Source: Alphaproteobacteria bacterium
GTDB taxonomy: Bacteria > Pseudomonadota > Alphaproteobacteria > GCA-016699305
Direction of reading: 5' to 3'
Length of the DNA stretch: 64,000 bases
Assembly: GCA_016699305.1 (NCBI GenBank)
Contig: CP064970.1
Location: forward strand, 992,001 to 1,056,000
Shown here in pieces: positions 41,495 to 50,210 of the stretch. The notes beneath the pieces were generated by a model, which worked only from the letters and a program-made list of their open reading frames with translations, had not been told where the DNA came from and searched no databases. The position numbers and the translations under genes are program-made. Within the stretch, counting starts at the first letter, position 1. Each line of letters starts with the position of its first letter.

Positions 41495-41998
41495 CTAAGC
41501 TTTCTGTACGTTGACAGGCTTTATAATTTCCTGCTTGCGATCAATAATTTTCCGGACGTTATCAGGAATGTGATAGACAACACTTTTTCCTTGATGTGAT
41601 GCTGTTAAAACACCCTTGTTCGTCAATCCAATGATGACGTTCTTATAATGTGTAAATTCCTCTGGCCGTCCCAAAAGCCCATGATATTGATCCCAGTTAA
41701 GTTGCCCCGTGCGTGTATTCTTGTTTACTAAATCCAGCATAACAACTCGCTCATCAGCATTTAGAGTTTTTAGTATTTGCTGCATTTGCTTGGCTTGTTG
41801 GTGACTGGCCCAAGCATCTTTTGCTTTATGAAGGCCCCATTCAATAGCTCCGGCGATCCCAAAAGCGATAAAAATATACCCAGTCCAAGTATAATCCGAT
41901 GTGTCATTCGATGGAGCAAAAACACACAGCGCCGCCCCTACAAAAAGATAGTGCAAGGGCTTGTTTAGCTTATTCCATATCAATGAAATCCACTCCAT
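41495..41998 (-). CDS. Two-TM protein, SieB-like superinfection-exclusion candidate, 167 aa
   Basis: Two hydrophobic helices at the N-terminus (about 14-30 and 36-57) form a membrane hairpin. A cytosolic domain follows with LNADERVVMLDLVNKNTRTG and a winged-helix-like end. The layout resembles the superinfection exclusion B family (PF14163), known from phage P22 SieB, which aborts infection by other phages. The similarity is by architecture and recall only. It lies between Mod and Res genes, an unusual place, with gaps of 15 and 10 bp, so it is probably part of the same defence operon. Confidence 0.58.
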   Translation of the reverse strand: MEWISLIWNKLNKPLHYLFVGAALCVFAPSNDTSDYTWTGYIFIAFGIAGAIEWGLHKAKDAWASHQQAKQMQQILKTLNADERVVMLDLVNKNTRTGQLNWDQYHGLLGRPEEFTHYKNVIIGLTNKGVLTASHQGKSVVYHIPDNVRKIIDRKQEIIKPVNVQKA

Positions 41999-42013
41999 CG
42001 ACTATTCCTTTCC

Positions 42014-43693
42014 TTATGCTTCCTCATCTCCAAACAAAGACGGTTCTTTAGATTTCGCCTTCGCACGAGCCTTGGCCTTTTCCTTGCGAGGCGTGGGGAT
42101 GTCCACTTGCTCTTCCTCGGCCAAGGGGAGGTTTTGGACGTTGAGGCTGTAGTCGTCGTGGCCCCATTCGCATTTGGTAAGAACGGCACGGGGGATTTTA
42201 CGGAGGGTTAGGTTTTCAAACGCATCCGCTTTGCCTCGGAAGGCGGAACAGCAAATAAGAAGACTGCGCTTGTCGCCCACTTCTTCGGACAAGGCGGCGA
42301 GCTGCGCCTGATCCAGCGTTTGCGTTGTCACATAGATGAAGTCGGTCTCGGTTGAATGGCCTTGCTGCCAATAGATTGTCTCGGACGGCGCATAGGTAAA
42401 GCCCATCAGCTTGCACATCGCCTGTGTCAGCATGGCGGGATCATAGTCTTTGTTGATGACCGCTTGGCCGTATTTGTCCATCGAGATAAGCGATGGAGCC
42501 AACGCGTAATAGCGGAATCCACCGCCGCCCTTCCAACCCACAGCTTCGGTTATGCCGCCCTTGTCTTCGCCATCGATCACCTTTTTGAGGCGCGGAATGA
42601 TATGCGTATGGCAATGCTCGCCGAGTTCGATCATGATCCACCGCCGCCCCATTTTGTGAGCAACCGCGCCCGTCGTGCCAGAACCAGCGAAGGAATCGAG
42701 GACGAGATCACCCGGATTGGTGGCCAAGAGAAGAATCTTTTGCAGAAGCCTCTCTGGTTTTGGTGTCCCAAATAGGTCGGTAACTTTTACGTCAGGAAAT
42801 AGGTTCTTTAGCTCGTATTTTGCCTGTCTGTTGTGACCTGTTTCTTCAAGGTCAGTCCATAAGGTTGAAGGAGGGAGCCCCTCCATATCTGCGAGATAAG
42901 TGCGACGAATAAGGCGTGTATAGTCAGGCGAATAGCGAATCTCACCGGTTTTCATTTTCTCTTCAATCGTTTCACGCGACCAACGCCATCCATTGGGCGG
43001 ATGCTTGATCTTATTTCCTTTCGGGGTAACAATATCGAACTGCAAATTGGTTCTTAGTCCGGGATTGTTTACTGGGTTTCCATCAAACCATGCTCCCCTT
43101 GGATCATTGTCTGGATTCTTAAAATGTTTTCTCTTATTCATATCGTTTAGAAATTTGGGCGACCAATCCGGCTCTTTTGCATAGATGAGAACATCATTGT
43201 GATCGAGAGAGAATTTCGTGACATTATTGTTGCTGTTGTCAGAGGTGCGCCAAACAACGTCTGAAATAAAACAAGAACGCCCAAACACCTCGTCGCAAAG
43301 CACCTTGAGATAGTGGCATTCGTTGTCGTCGATGGTGATCCAGATTGAGCCGTCTTCGGAGAGAAGGTTGCGCAGGATTTCAAGACGATCGCGCATGAGG
43401 CCGAGCCAGATGGAATGTTCCAACCCGTCATCGTAATGAGTGAAAGCCGAGCCGGTGTTATAGGGCGGATCGATAAAGACGCATTTGACCTTCCCCGCAT
43501 ATTCCTGCTCCAACGCCTTAAGCGCGAGCAGATTGTCGCCAAAGATCAGCTTATTGTCGAACAAATCATGATCCGTAACGCGCTTCTCCGCGTGATACGA
43601 CTTTGTATCATCCTCCAACAAAATCCGAGGCTCCAACCGAGGCCTCTGATCCTTCCCAATCCACGTCAGTTCCAGCTTTTGCTTTTTTGTCAT
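42014..43693 (-). CDS. Type III Mod-like adenine DNA methyltransferase, 559 aa
   Basis: Catalytic DPPY (75-78) precedes the SAM-binding DSFAGSGTTGA, the order of beta-class N6-adenine methyltransferases including type III Mod. Long target-recognition segments lie between them, and a Lys/Ala-rich tail ends at SLFGDEEA. It should methylate the host at the site that Res would otherwise help cut. Its first 25 codons and upstream bases are duplicated about 1.1 kb upstream in the operon. Confidence 0.88.
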   Translation of the reverse strand: MTKKQKLELTWIGKDQRPRLEPRILLEDDTKSYHAEKRVTDHDLFDNKLIFGDNLLALKALEQEYAGKVKCVFIDPPYNTGSAFTHYDDGLEHSIWLGLMRDRLEILRNLLSEDGSIWITIDDNECHYLKVLCDEVFGRSCFISDVVWRTSDNSNNNVTKFSLDHNDVLIYAKEPDWSPKFLNDMNKRKHFKNPDNDPRGAWFDGNPVNNPGLRTNLQFDIVTPKGNKIKHPPNGWRWSRETIEEKMKTGEIRYSPDYTRLIRRTYLADMEGLPPSTLWTDLEETGHNRQAKYELKNLFPDVKVTDLFGTPKPERLLQKILLLATNPGDLVLDSFAGSGTTGAVAHKMGRRWIMIELGEHCHTHIIPRLKKVIDGEDKGGITEAVGWKGGGGFRYYALAPSLISMDKYGQAVINKDYDPAMLTQAMCKLMGFTYAPSETIYWQQGHSTETDFIYVTTQTLDQAQLAALSEEVGDKRSLLICCSAFRGKADAFENLTLRKIPRAVLTKCEWGHDDYSLNVQNLPLAEEEQVDIPTPRKEKAKARAKAKSKEPSLFGDEEA

Positions 43694-43718
43694 TGTTCAC
43701 TTTTTCCAGATTATAGGG

Positions 43719-44699
43719 TTAGGTTGACAGCCAAATAACAATCAATCCTGCAATAACAGCCACAACAATTTCTCCGATCCATGAGCATAGTAACGACCAT
43801 GTGCGGATAATCCAAATGGGTTTAGCAATTTTCGTTGCTACGGAGGTATTAGCGGTAGGTTGGCAAGGAGGTTCTACCGAGACGCATTGATCGATTGCGG
43901 GAAGATCAAGGGATAGGGTTCTCAACCAAGCTACAAACTCTTTTGGTTTTACGCGGCTGGCGTAAAAGGACTTGATGCGTTCTTCCTCAGCAGCTTTCTG
44001 ATCGCAATCGAACAGGTGATCGTTAAAGTCGTGCAGTTTCAAGTCTTGTGTACGCTGTGCATCTAGGATATAGCCCATCAGTCGCTTAACGCGGGGCTTA
44101 TATCGCAAGAAAGCAATCTTCTTTTCTTCTTTCGTATTGCTTTGATGCCCGAGGACATAAAGCAAAGCATCCGTCATTTTCCAAAGGGGCTCGGTTATCC
44201 GCTGTACAAATGTTTTTTGATCTATCGCAGGAAAATTCAGATTCTCTTCTTTTCGAGAGTGTTGAGACAGACCGTAGTATTGGATTTGATTTTCTAGTTC
44301 GTCATATATCTGCTTAGGAATTTGTATGCCGGTTCGTTCAGCCCAGATAAGAAAGCTTACCGTATAAAATTCTGGGGTCTTCTCCTTGTCTTGCTCAAAG
44401 GATTCAAAGTCGTAGTCCTTCACATATGCCTCGATTTCGCCTTTCTCTGCGGCCTTTAACGCACCGGCGAAACAATCCGCAGACTGCTTGTCTTGTCGAA
44501 TAATCTCTTCTAACTTCTGGAGACCCACTGCCGTCTCACAGTACCTATAAAACAAATCGTTAAGTTGTTTTGACCTGTGCGCATCGTCGTCAAATTCAAG
44601 ATGGAGGTACAAAACCAGCGCGGGCAAAGGCAGATGGTCGGGAACGGGAATTTTTCCCGCGCCCTCTGAAAGAAACCTTTCGATCATTAATTCTCTCAT
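43719..44699 (-). CDS. Unrecognised defence-operon protein with C-terminal TM anchor, 326 aa
   Basis: The body is soluble, helical and charged, with no motif I recognise. A single hydrophobic helix closes the protein (SWIGEIVVAVIAGLIVIWLS), so it is probably tail-anchored. ATG 44699 overlaps the short mod fragment, allowing stop-start coupling; ATG 44687 is an alternative. It lies 25 bp upstream of mod. The duplicated mod start in front of it suggests that it was inserted into an older TM-protein/mod gene pair. It may be a sensor or effector of the system. Confidence 0.6.
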   Translation of the reverse strand: MRELMIERFLSEGAGKIPVPDHLPLPALVLYLHLEFDDDAHRSKQLNDLFYRYCETAVGLQKLEEIIRQDKQSADCFAGALKAAEKGEIEAYVKDYDFESFEQDKEKTPEFYTVSFLIWAERTGIQIPKQIYDELENQIQYYGLSQHSRKEENLNFPAIDQKTFVQRITEPLWKMTDALLYVLGHQSNTKEEKKIAFLRYKPRVKRLMGYILDAQRTQDLKLHDFNDHLFDCDQKAAEEERIKSFYASRVKPKEFVAWLRTLSLDLPAIDQCVSVEPPCQPTANTSVATKIAKPIWIIRTWSLLCSWIGEIVVAVIAGLIVIWLST

Positions 44700-44703
44700 C
44701 CCT

Positions 44704-44814
44704 TCACTTCCCATGTGTCCGCTCATTATTCTCCAGCAAAATCCGAAGTTCCAACCGAAGTTCCCGATCCTTCCCAATCCACGTCAATTCCAGTTTTTGC
44801 TTTTTATTAGTCAT
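44704..44814 (-). pseudogene. Duplicated 5' fragment of mod (36 codons)
   Basis: The fragment reads MTNKKQKLELTWIGKDRELR and continues as LELRILLENNERTHGK, then a stop. The first 28 residues are close to the Mod start (MTKKQKLELTWIGKDQRPRL). DNA identity is high over about 85 bp against 43612-43694. Its ATG overlaps the stop of the upstream membrane-protein gene, and its stop overlaps the next start. It is either a scar of gene insertion or now serves as a translational leader. Confidence 0.8.
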
Positions 44815-45547
44815 TTTTTTGATGATCCAAGTTTTCTGATGGGTAGAGAAGAATGCGAAAATCCCTGTCGATATTTTTGAAAGCATCTCTCATAGCGGCA
44901 TATCTTATTTCGTATTCCTGATTATAGGATTTGGCTGGTAGATCTGTTTTTCCCCCTTCACCCAACCAAGCATAAACTAAACTCATTGTCTCGATTAAAC
45001 CCTCTATCGACGACCTTAGCTTATCTCCAATAAATATTTTGTTTGATGTGTAATTTTCATAAAAAGAGAGCAAGGGTGTTTTGGCATCTTGATGCGCCTT
45101 TTCAAGCTTCAGTTTTTGATAGGCATGAAATCTATAACTATATTCCACATTTCTGACTCTGGCCTTCTCCTCTTCTGAGAATGCTGCCTGTGCCAAAAAC
45201 TCATTCAATCGTTCTAATGAAACATCCGTGCAATTCTCAATAGGTTTCAGTTGGAGGGTGCGATAATAGATTTCTTCGAGCTTGCGCTGCGCCATTGAGA
45301 GATCGTTCCAAAGCTTCGGAAGCATGCCGAATTCAATGTCATGAAGTTTTGATAACCGATTAAAGGTAGAATCTATACGAAGATTGAATTTGCTTTGTTG
45401 TTCCTGAAATTTTGCATCAAGCCCCATTTTCCCTAGAACCAAACAAACAAAAATGACAAACACAAGAATTAGAACAACATAAATGCCATATCTCTGAATT
45501 TCTTGATTTATAAAGATTTGAATTATTGGATTAAGCGTCTCCGTCAT
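44807..45547 (-). CDS. Membrane-anchored coiled-coil-like protein of the defence operon, 246 aa
   Basis: A single N-terminal membrane helix (about residues 21-38, GIYVVLILVFVIFVCLVLG) is followed by a long charged helical region without known motifs. The start at 45547 overlaps the helicase stop as ATGA, which supports operon membership and fixes the start over an upstream in-frame ATG. A membrane-anchored helical protein beside helicase and Mod/Res genes could tether the complex or act as a membrane-disrupting effector. Function is unknown. Confidence 0.68.
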   Translation of the reverse strand: MTETLNPIIQIFINQEIQRYGIYVVLILVFVIFVCLVLGKMGLDAKFQEQQSKFNLRIDSTFNRLSKLHDIEFGMLPKLWNDLSMAQRKLEEIYYRTLQLKPIENCTDVSLERLNEFLAQAAFSEEEKARVRNVEYSYRFHAYQKLKLEKAHQDAKTPLLSFYENYTSNKIFIGDKLRSSIEGLIETMSLVYAWLGEGGKTDLPAKSYNQEYEIRYAAMRDAFKNIDRDFRILLYPSENLDHQKND

Positions 45548-48516
45548 AATAGCCTCCATTCCACACAAAACAGCGGCGTCACTTCGTGCCTGCTGTCCTG
45601 CAGTTGCCGTTCTAATTGATTAATAAGCTCTTCGCGCCTTGCGTCAATTTTATCTTGGCTCGTGAAAAGTTCATGTCGTTTTTGGGAGCGGCGTTTTTCG
45701 AAGGCGGCTTTTTGTTTTTGGAACGCCAATTTTTCCGCCAAACTAATCAATTGCTTAGATTGACGGTCGGCCTCGCGGATGTCTCGGTCGAGCTGCTTCA
45801 GTTCAATCTCAAGACCGGTCTTCAAGTCCTCGGCCCAACGGTCGAGCTTGTCGAGTTCCTCTTCAAAATAGCGGTGATTGCTCACTTCCGATTCGTTTAG
45901 GAGGGCTGCGACACGCACTGAACGATCAGCTTCCGCCGCATTCTGGTGTGGACAGGTGGAAAATTCTCCCTCGACCGAGGCCGAAAGCAGGAAGAGCTTC
46001 TCGCCAAATTCCTGCGGCAGGATTGCGCCGGTTTCGTCGCAAGTGATGAAGATCAGGGTTTCGGTTTCTTCGAAGGTTTTGATCGTCAGCTTGTCGAGCC
46101 AGAGCCATCCCTGTTTGCCGCGCTGCTCTTCCAGCAACGCAATCTTGTGCGGATAGGAGGAAAGGTCAAAAAGCAATGTTGCCGAAGGCGTCTCAAGCTC
46201 ACGCCCCTTTTGAATAACGCGCTCCCCCATAAGATCGGACATGCGATAGGGATACCCCGTCACCGGAACCTTGGAGGAACCGCGCTTCGGCGTTGCAAGA
46301 GGATCGACCGGCTCGGCGGCCTTGGTTTCCAGATAATGATAAATGGGCGTGCGGTCACCATCGCTTGGCCTTTTCCCACGCGCGATGAAGGCGGCATCGT
46401 CGCCGAAGATCAGCTTTTCATCGTTGAAGAAGAACATCCCGTCATAGATGAATTTCGTCAGCTCCCAGAAATGATGCGTGACGGTGTCGATGCGCTTTTT
46501 TGTCGCCTCCATGCTGAACTTCAGATGTTTGGTCACGTCCTCGTCGAAATGCTCGAACAGCATGGTGCGCGTTTCGGCGATACGGCTTTGGATTGGCTCT
46601 TCCATTTCGGATTGAAGTTGCGTGAAGGCTCGTTCAATCTCTTCCGGCCTGCGGCAGGTTTCAAAAATCTCCAGCACGCGCTTTTCAAAGTCTATGCCGG
46701 ACTCAACGCGGCCAAGAACCTCATCCGAAGCACCGAAAACGCCGTCGAAAAGCTGAAACTTCTCTTTTAGCAATTCATAGATGCGCTGATCGGCCAGATT
46801 GTCTTTGTTCAGAAAGTTGATGACGACCACATCGTGCTTCTGGCCGTAACGATGGCAACGGCCAATGCGTTGCTCGATGCGCTGCGGATTCCAAGGCAGG
46901 TCGTAATTGACGATGAGTGAGCAGAACTGGAGATTGATGCCCTCGGCGGCGGCTTCGGTGGCAATCATCACCTCGGCATGGTCACGGAAGAAATCGACCA
47001 AAGCCATGCGCATATCGACGTTTTTCGATCCCGTAATGCGGCCTGTCTCGGCGTTTTTGTCGAGCCAAAACGCATAAATGTCTTTGGCAAGATCGTCCGT
47101 GTTCTGGCCGTTGAAGGTCACGATTTTGCCGCGATACCCGTTGTCTTCCAGATACTCTTTCAAATAACGCTGCGTGCGGCTGGATTCCGTGAAGACAAGA
47201 GCTTTGCGCGCACCACCAAGTTCCCCCATGCGAGCGAAGCCGGTTTGCAGCGATGTTAAGAGAGCCTTGGCTTTGGTTTCTATCTTGATCGAACGTGCTA
47301 GGGCTTCGAAACTGTTGATCTGCTCAATCTCGTAATTCAGTTTTTCGATGTCGATGTCTTTATGCTTGGGTGGGGCGGCTCGTTCTTCTTCCTCGCCATC
47401 CTCGGCATATTCGATGTCAATGTCCTGATCGGCTATAAACGCGCCACGCAGGTTCAGTTTTTCTTCCTTGCGGGTCTCGCGCATTTTCTCAAGGCGTGCT
47501 TTGATCGTTTTCAGCGTACCGACAAGCGCGAAGGACGATGAAGCGAGAAGTTTGCGGATGATGAGGACGACCAGTTTTCTTTGAGCCCACGGAATGGCGT
47601 AGGTATCTTGCTGGAGGAGAAAATCGGAAACTTCGTCGTAGAGCCTTTGTTCCTCGACAGATAGTCTGAACGGCTGTGTTATCGCTTCGCGGCGTGTGTA
47701 ACGGATATATTCCAAAACCTGCCGCCGTAATGTGCGTTGAACAAACGGTGCGAGACGGGATTTCAGGTCGTCAATGTTGGGATTGCCGTTGACATACGCC
47801 GTTTTGAACGTGTCGATCCCGCCAAAAATCCGGTCGTCGATCAGCGAGGCAAGGCCGTAAAGCTCCATGAGCGAGTTTTGAAGGGGCGTTGCTGTTAAAA
47901 GCACCTTTTTATGATCCGCCAAGGCCGCCTGAATATTGCGGCCCATTTTATTGTCTTTCTTGAACAGGTTTCGAAGCTTGTGGGCTTCGTCGATCACCAC
48001 CAGATGCCACGGCATAGCCTTCATCTGCTCGGCATAGCGATTGGCGAATTGATAGGAAACGATGACAACACCCGCAAAATCGAAGGGATCGCCATTTTGG
48101 CAACGCTCCGCATAATTGCTGCTTTCCAGTACAAGCGTGGGGAGGTTGAACTTTTCTTCCAGCTCAATCGACCATTGGCGGCGCAGGACGGCGGGACAAA
48201 TGACGATGAGTCGCCGCTTATGTTCGGCCCATAGCTGGCAAAGCAAGATGCCGGCCTCAATGGTTTTGCCGAGGCCGACTTCGTCCGCCAGCATGACCCC
48301 CTTGGATAGGGGGGATCGAAGCGCAAAAAGCGCGGCCTCAATCTGGTGCGGATTAAGGTCTACGGCGGCGTCAAAAAGCGAAGTTGTAAGGCGATCAACA
48401 ACCGCCGAGGCTTTCTTGGTCGAAATCTCGTGCGCAAAATACTTGGCGTGATAAGGGGTTAGGACTGCTTTCGAGCACCTATTTTCTGCCCCAGATTGTT
48501 CTTCGTGTGCTCTCAT
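45544..48516 (-). CDS. SNF2/RapA-like helicase of the defence operon, 990 aa
   Basis: Snf2-type core: Walker A ADEVGLGKT (77-85), VIDEAHKLRN, LLTATPLQNS and, in the second RecA lobe, QRIGRCHRYGQ. A charged insertion (DIEYAEDGEEEERAAPP) lies between the lobes, and a long coiled coil ends the protein. It resembles RapA/HepA-type and DrmD-like defence helicases. It is the promoter-proximal gene of the minus-strand operon. It probably senses or remodels invading DNA together with Mod and Res. Confidence 0.85.
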   Translation of the reverse strand: MRAHEEQSGAENRCSKAVLTPYHAKYFAHEISTKKASAVVDRLTTSLFDAAVDLNPHQIEAALFALRSPLSKGVMLADEVGLGKTIEAGILLCQLWAEHKRRLIVICPAVLRRQWSIELEEKFNLPTLVLESSNYAERCQNGDPFDFAGVVIVSYQFANRYAEQMKAMPWHLVVIDEAHKLRNLFKKDNKMGRNIQAALADHKKVLLTATPLQNSLMELYGLASLIDDRIFGGIDTFKTAYVNGNPNIDDLKSRLAPFVQRTLRRQVLEYIRYTRREAITQPFRLSVEEQRLYDEVSDFLLQQDTYAIPWAQRKLVVLIIRKLLASSSFALVGTLKTIKARLEKMRETRKEEKLNLRGAFIADQDIDIEYAEDGEEEERAAPPKHKDIDIEKLNYEIEQINSFEALARSIKIETKAKALLTSLQTGFARMGELGGARKALVFTESSRTQRYLKEYLEDNGYRGKIVTFNGQNTDDLAKDIYAFWLDKNAETGRITGSKNVDMRMALVDFFRDHAEVMIATEAAAEGINLQFCSLIVNYDLPWNPQRIEQRIGRCHRYGQKHDVVVINFLNKDNLADQRIYELLKEKFQLFDGVFGASDEVLGRVESGIDFEKRVLEIFETCRRPEEIERAFTQLQSEMEEPIQSRIAETRTMLFEHFDEDVTKHLKFSMEATKKRIDTVTHHFWELTKFIYDGMFFFNDEKLIFGDDAAFIARGKRPSDGDRTPIYHYLETKAAEPVDPLATPKRGSSKVPVTGYPYRMSDLMGERVIQKGRELETPSATLLFDLSSYPHKIALLEEQRGKQGWLWLDKLTIKTFEETETLIFITCDETGAILPQEFGEKLFLLSASVEGEFSTCPHQNAAEADRSVRVAALLNESEVSNHRYFEEELDKLDRWAEDLKTGLEIELKQLDRDIREADRQSKQLISLAEKLAFQKQKAAFEKRRSQKRHELFTSQDKIDARREELINQLERQLQDSRHEVTPLFCVEWRLL

Positions 48517-48603
48517 TCATCCAGTCTCTGATTCGTAAAGCCATCTACCCCTCCAGTTGAGAAACCTTAAGCCATAACGACAATAAAGGATAGCCGAATG
48601 TTT

Positions 48604-48623
48604 CTAAAAGCCTTGTCTTTTAG
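48604..48623 (-). terminator. Weak hairpin after the lipoprotein genes
   Basis: A perfect 7-bp stem CTAAAAG-N6-CTTTTAG lies 12 bp beyond the stop of the last lipoprotein gene and upstream of the SNF2-helicase gene. It lacks a clear T-run, so termination is only possible. The remaining bases before the helicase gene show no convincing promoter. Confidence 0.35.
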
Positions 48624-48635
48624 TGAGTTAGATCT

Positions 48636-49067
48636 TCAATCCACCTGTTGTGCCGTCAGGAACATTGCCTTTTCAAGGGCGGCGAAAAACTGCTGATAGG
48701 GCTGCGGATCCTCGATGGCAGTGATGTTGTACTGGGCGTTGGCGCGGACGATAGTCTGGGGCGTGCCGCGATCACGGACGCTGACGGTCATGCGCATGGC
48801 GTAACCGTTTAATTTTGTTCCACTTACTGTGCCGAGAGTGGCGTCGGCCTTGTCGATCACAAAGCCCAGATCTTGAAGCGTGGCGATGATGGTGCGCAGG
48901 GTCTTGGCCTTGTCGGTCGTGTCGAAGGCCCGGCTTTGCATGCTGCGCAGCGCCACTTGGCTTTCGGAGGTCTGAAGAACCTGATTACGGCTGTCTGTCT
49001 GGCATGCGGTCAGAAGCAAAAGGACCATAAAGGGAACTGCTACGGTCTTGATCGGATGGCGGGACAT
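48636..49067 (-). CDS. Lipoprotein, paralogue of its upstream neighbour, 143 aa
   Basis: A signal peptide with lipobox LLTAC (Cys22) is visible. The mature part contains TLQDLGFVIDKADATLGTVS and ends QQFFAALEKAMFLTAQQVD. Both regions are shared with the gene 24 bp upstream (VLQDLGFNLEESETGLGVV and EFFDKLSQSVFLTANEI), so the two arose by duplication. It is probably anchored in the outer membrane. I do not recognise a function. Confidence 0.7.
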   Translation of the reverse strand: MSRHPIKTVAVPFMVLLLLTACQTDSRNQVLQTSESQVALRSMQSRAFDTTDKAKTLRTIIATLQDLGFVIDKADATLGTVSGTKLNGYAMRMTVSVRDRGTPQTIVRANAQYNITAIEDPQPYQQFFAALEKAMFLTAQQVD

Positions 49068-49091
49068 TGGCTTTCCTTTTGTTTCAATGCG

Positions 49092-49613
49092 TTAGATTTC
49101 GTTGGCCGTCAGGAAGACCGACTGCGAGAGCTTGTCGAAGAACTCCTGGTACAGCTTGGGATCGTTAAGCGGCTCAGTCGTTGAGACTTGCCCCTGATTG
49201 TTCCAAACCACGCGCTGGAAGGTCACACGCGCGGCGGTTTCCTTGTCGGCCACGGGGCGGGTGATCAGGCTGACGCGTATTTTCTGCTTCTCGTCATAGA
49301 TCACGGGCGTGCCGATCATGACCCTCAAGAATATGACGGCGGCGACCTGTCCGGCCTCGGTGGCATCCCGATCTTTCGAGCCGACGACCACACCAAGGCC
49401 CGTTTCGCTTTCCTCAAGATTGAAGCCCAAATCCTGTAAAACCTGCGCGCCGGCCGACAGGAGCTTCTTTTCATCCTTGGTCTCGAACCGGCGGGTTTGG
49501 GATTGGCGCTGCTGGAGGCTTTCCTGCGTCAACTCCAGTGCCTCCTTGGGCACCGTTTGGGCACAGGCGGACAGGGACAGCAAAACAACAAGACAGAGGG
49601 CAAGTTTGCGCAT
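49092..49613 (-). CDS. Lipoprotein, paralogue of its downstream neighbour, 173 aa
   Basis: Begins MRKLALCLVVLLSLSACAQT with lipobox LSAC. The mature sequence has a charged start (ETKDEKKLLSAG), a VVVGSKDRDATEAG segment and an FLTANEI end. ATG 49613 is used because an AAGGGG site lies at better distance than for the adjacent ATG at 49616. It is the middle gene of a three-lipoprotein operon. Confidence 0.7.
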   Translation of the reverse strand: MRKLALCLVVLLSLSACAQTVPKEALELTQESLQQRQSQTRRFETKDEKKLLSAGAQVLQDLGFNLEESETGLGVVVGSKDRDATEAGQVAAVIFLRVMIGTPVIYDEKQKIRVSLITRPVADKETAARVTFQRVVWNNQGQVSTTEPLNDPKLYQEFFDKLSQSVFLTANEI

Positions 49614-49623
49614 CATGGCCCCC

Positions 49624-50073
49624 TTAAAAGCTGGAGGAGCGATAGGCGTAATCACGCACTTTGCCCGCTTCATCGAATTTCACGATAATGGTGAGTGTCC
49701 GTTGGGTCGTGCTGGAAGCGCCCGAACCGCTGCTCATACCGCCGCCAAGGCCGCCCAGCAGCCCCGCGCCGCCCGTTGCGCCAGCTCCGCCAAACACCAG
49801 CCCGAGGCCGCCGGAGGACGTGGAATAGACCTTTTCGGTCGAAATCTTGTCATAGACCCAGCTTTCCCGGCGGTTTTCATCGGTCGTCACCATGTTCGGG
49901 GATCCCAGTACCTCGACGACTTCTGCCGACGTCATGCCCTTGTGAAGCTCCCGCTGGGCGGCAGCGACCGTCAGGCGGCCCTTGTCTTGGTTGGAAACGT
50001 CAGCGCGGTGATCTTGGGCGGAAGCGCAGGCTGCCAATGGCAGGAGTAAGGCGCATAGCAAAACTTTGTTCAT
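49624..50073 (-). CDS. BamE/SmpA-like outer-membrane lipoprotein, 149 aa
   Basis: The signal peptide ends in LAACA. The pattern LHKGMTSAEVVEVLGSPNMV followed by ESWVYD matches the SmpA/OmlA (BamE) fold. A Gly/Ser-rich insert (GGLGLVFGGAGATGGAGLLG) lies before the last strands. It may assist outer-membrane protein assembly. It is the first gene of the lipoprotein operon and is divergent from the WYL regulator across 137 bp. Confidence 0.75.
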   Translation of the reverse strand: MNKVLLCALLLPLAACASAQDHRADVSNQDKGRLTVAAAQRELHKGMTSAEVVEVLGSPNMVTTDENRRESWVYDKISTEKVYSTSSGGLGLVFGGAGATGGAGLLGGLGGGMSSGSGASSTTQRTLTIIVKFDEAGKVRDYAYRSSSF

Positions 50074-50210
50074 GGTGTTCTCCAGCGGGTCAAAGAAATC
50101 TTTCGAATTGTCTTATCACGCTGATGTGCCAATTCCGGTCACATTGCCCCTTGGCGGGCCGAGGTTTTTTGTGGCAGAGTAACAGCGAGAGCAAAACGGA
50201 AGCCATTCCC

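Noticed and set aside
38827..48516. Standard DISARM or BREX system
   Set aside because: The DISARM core genes drmA, drmB and drmC and the BREX genes pglZ and brxC are not seen; only the SNF2 helicase and methylase are shared in kind.
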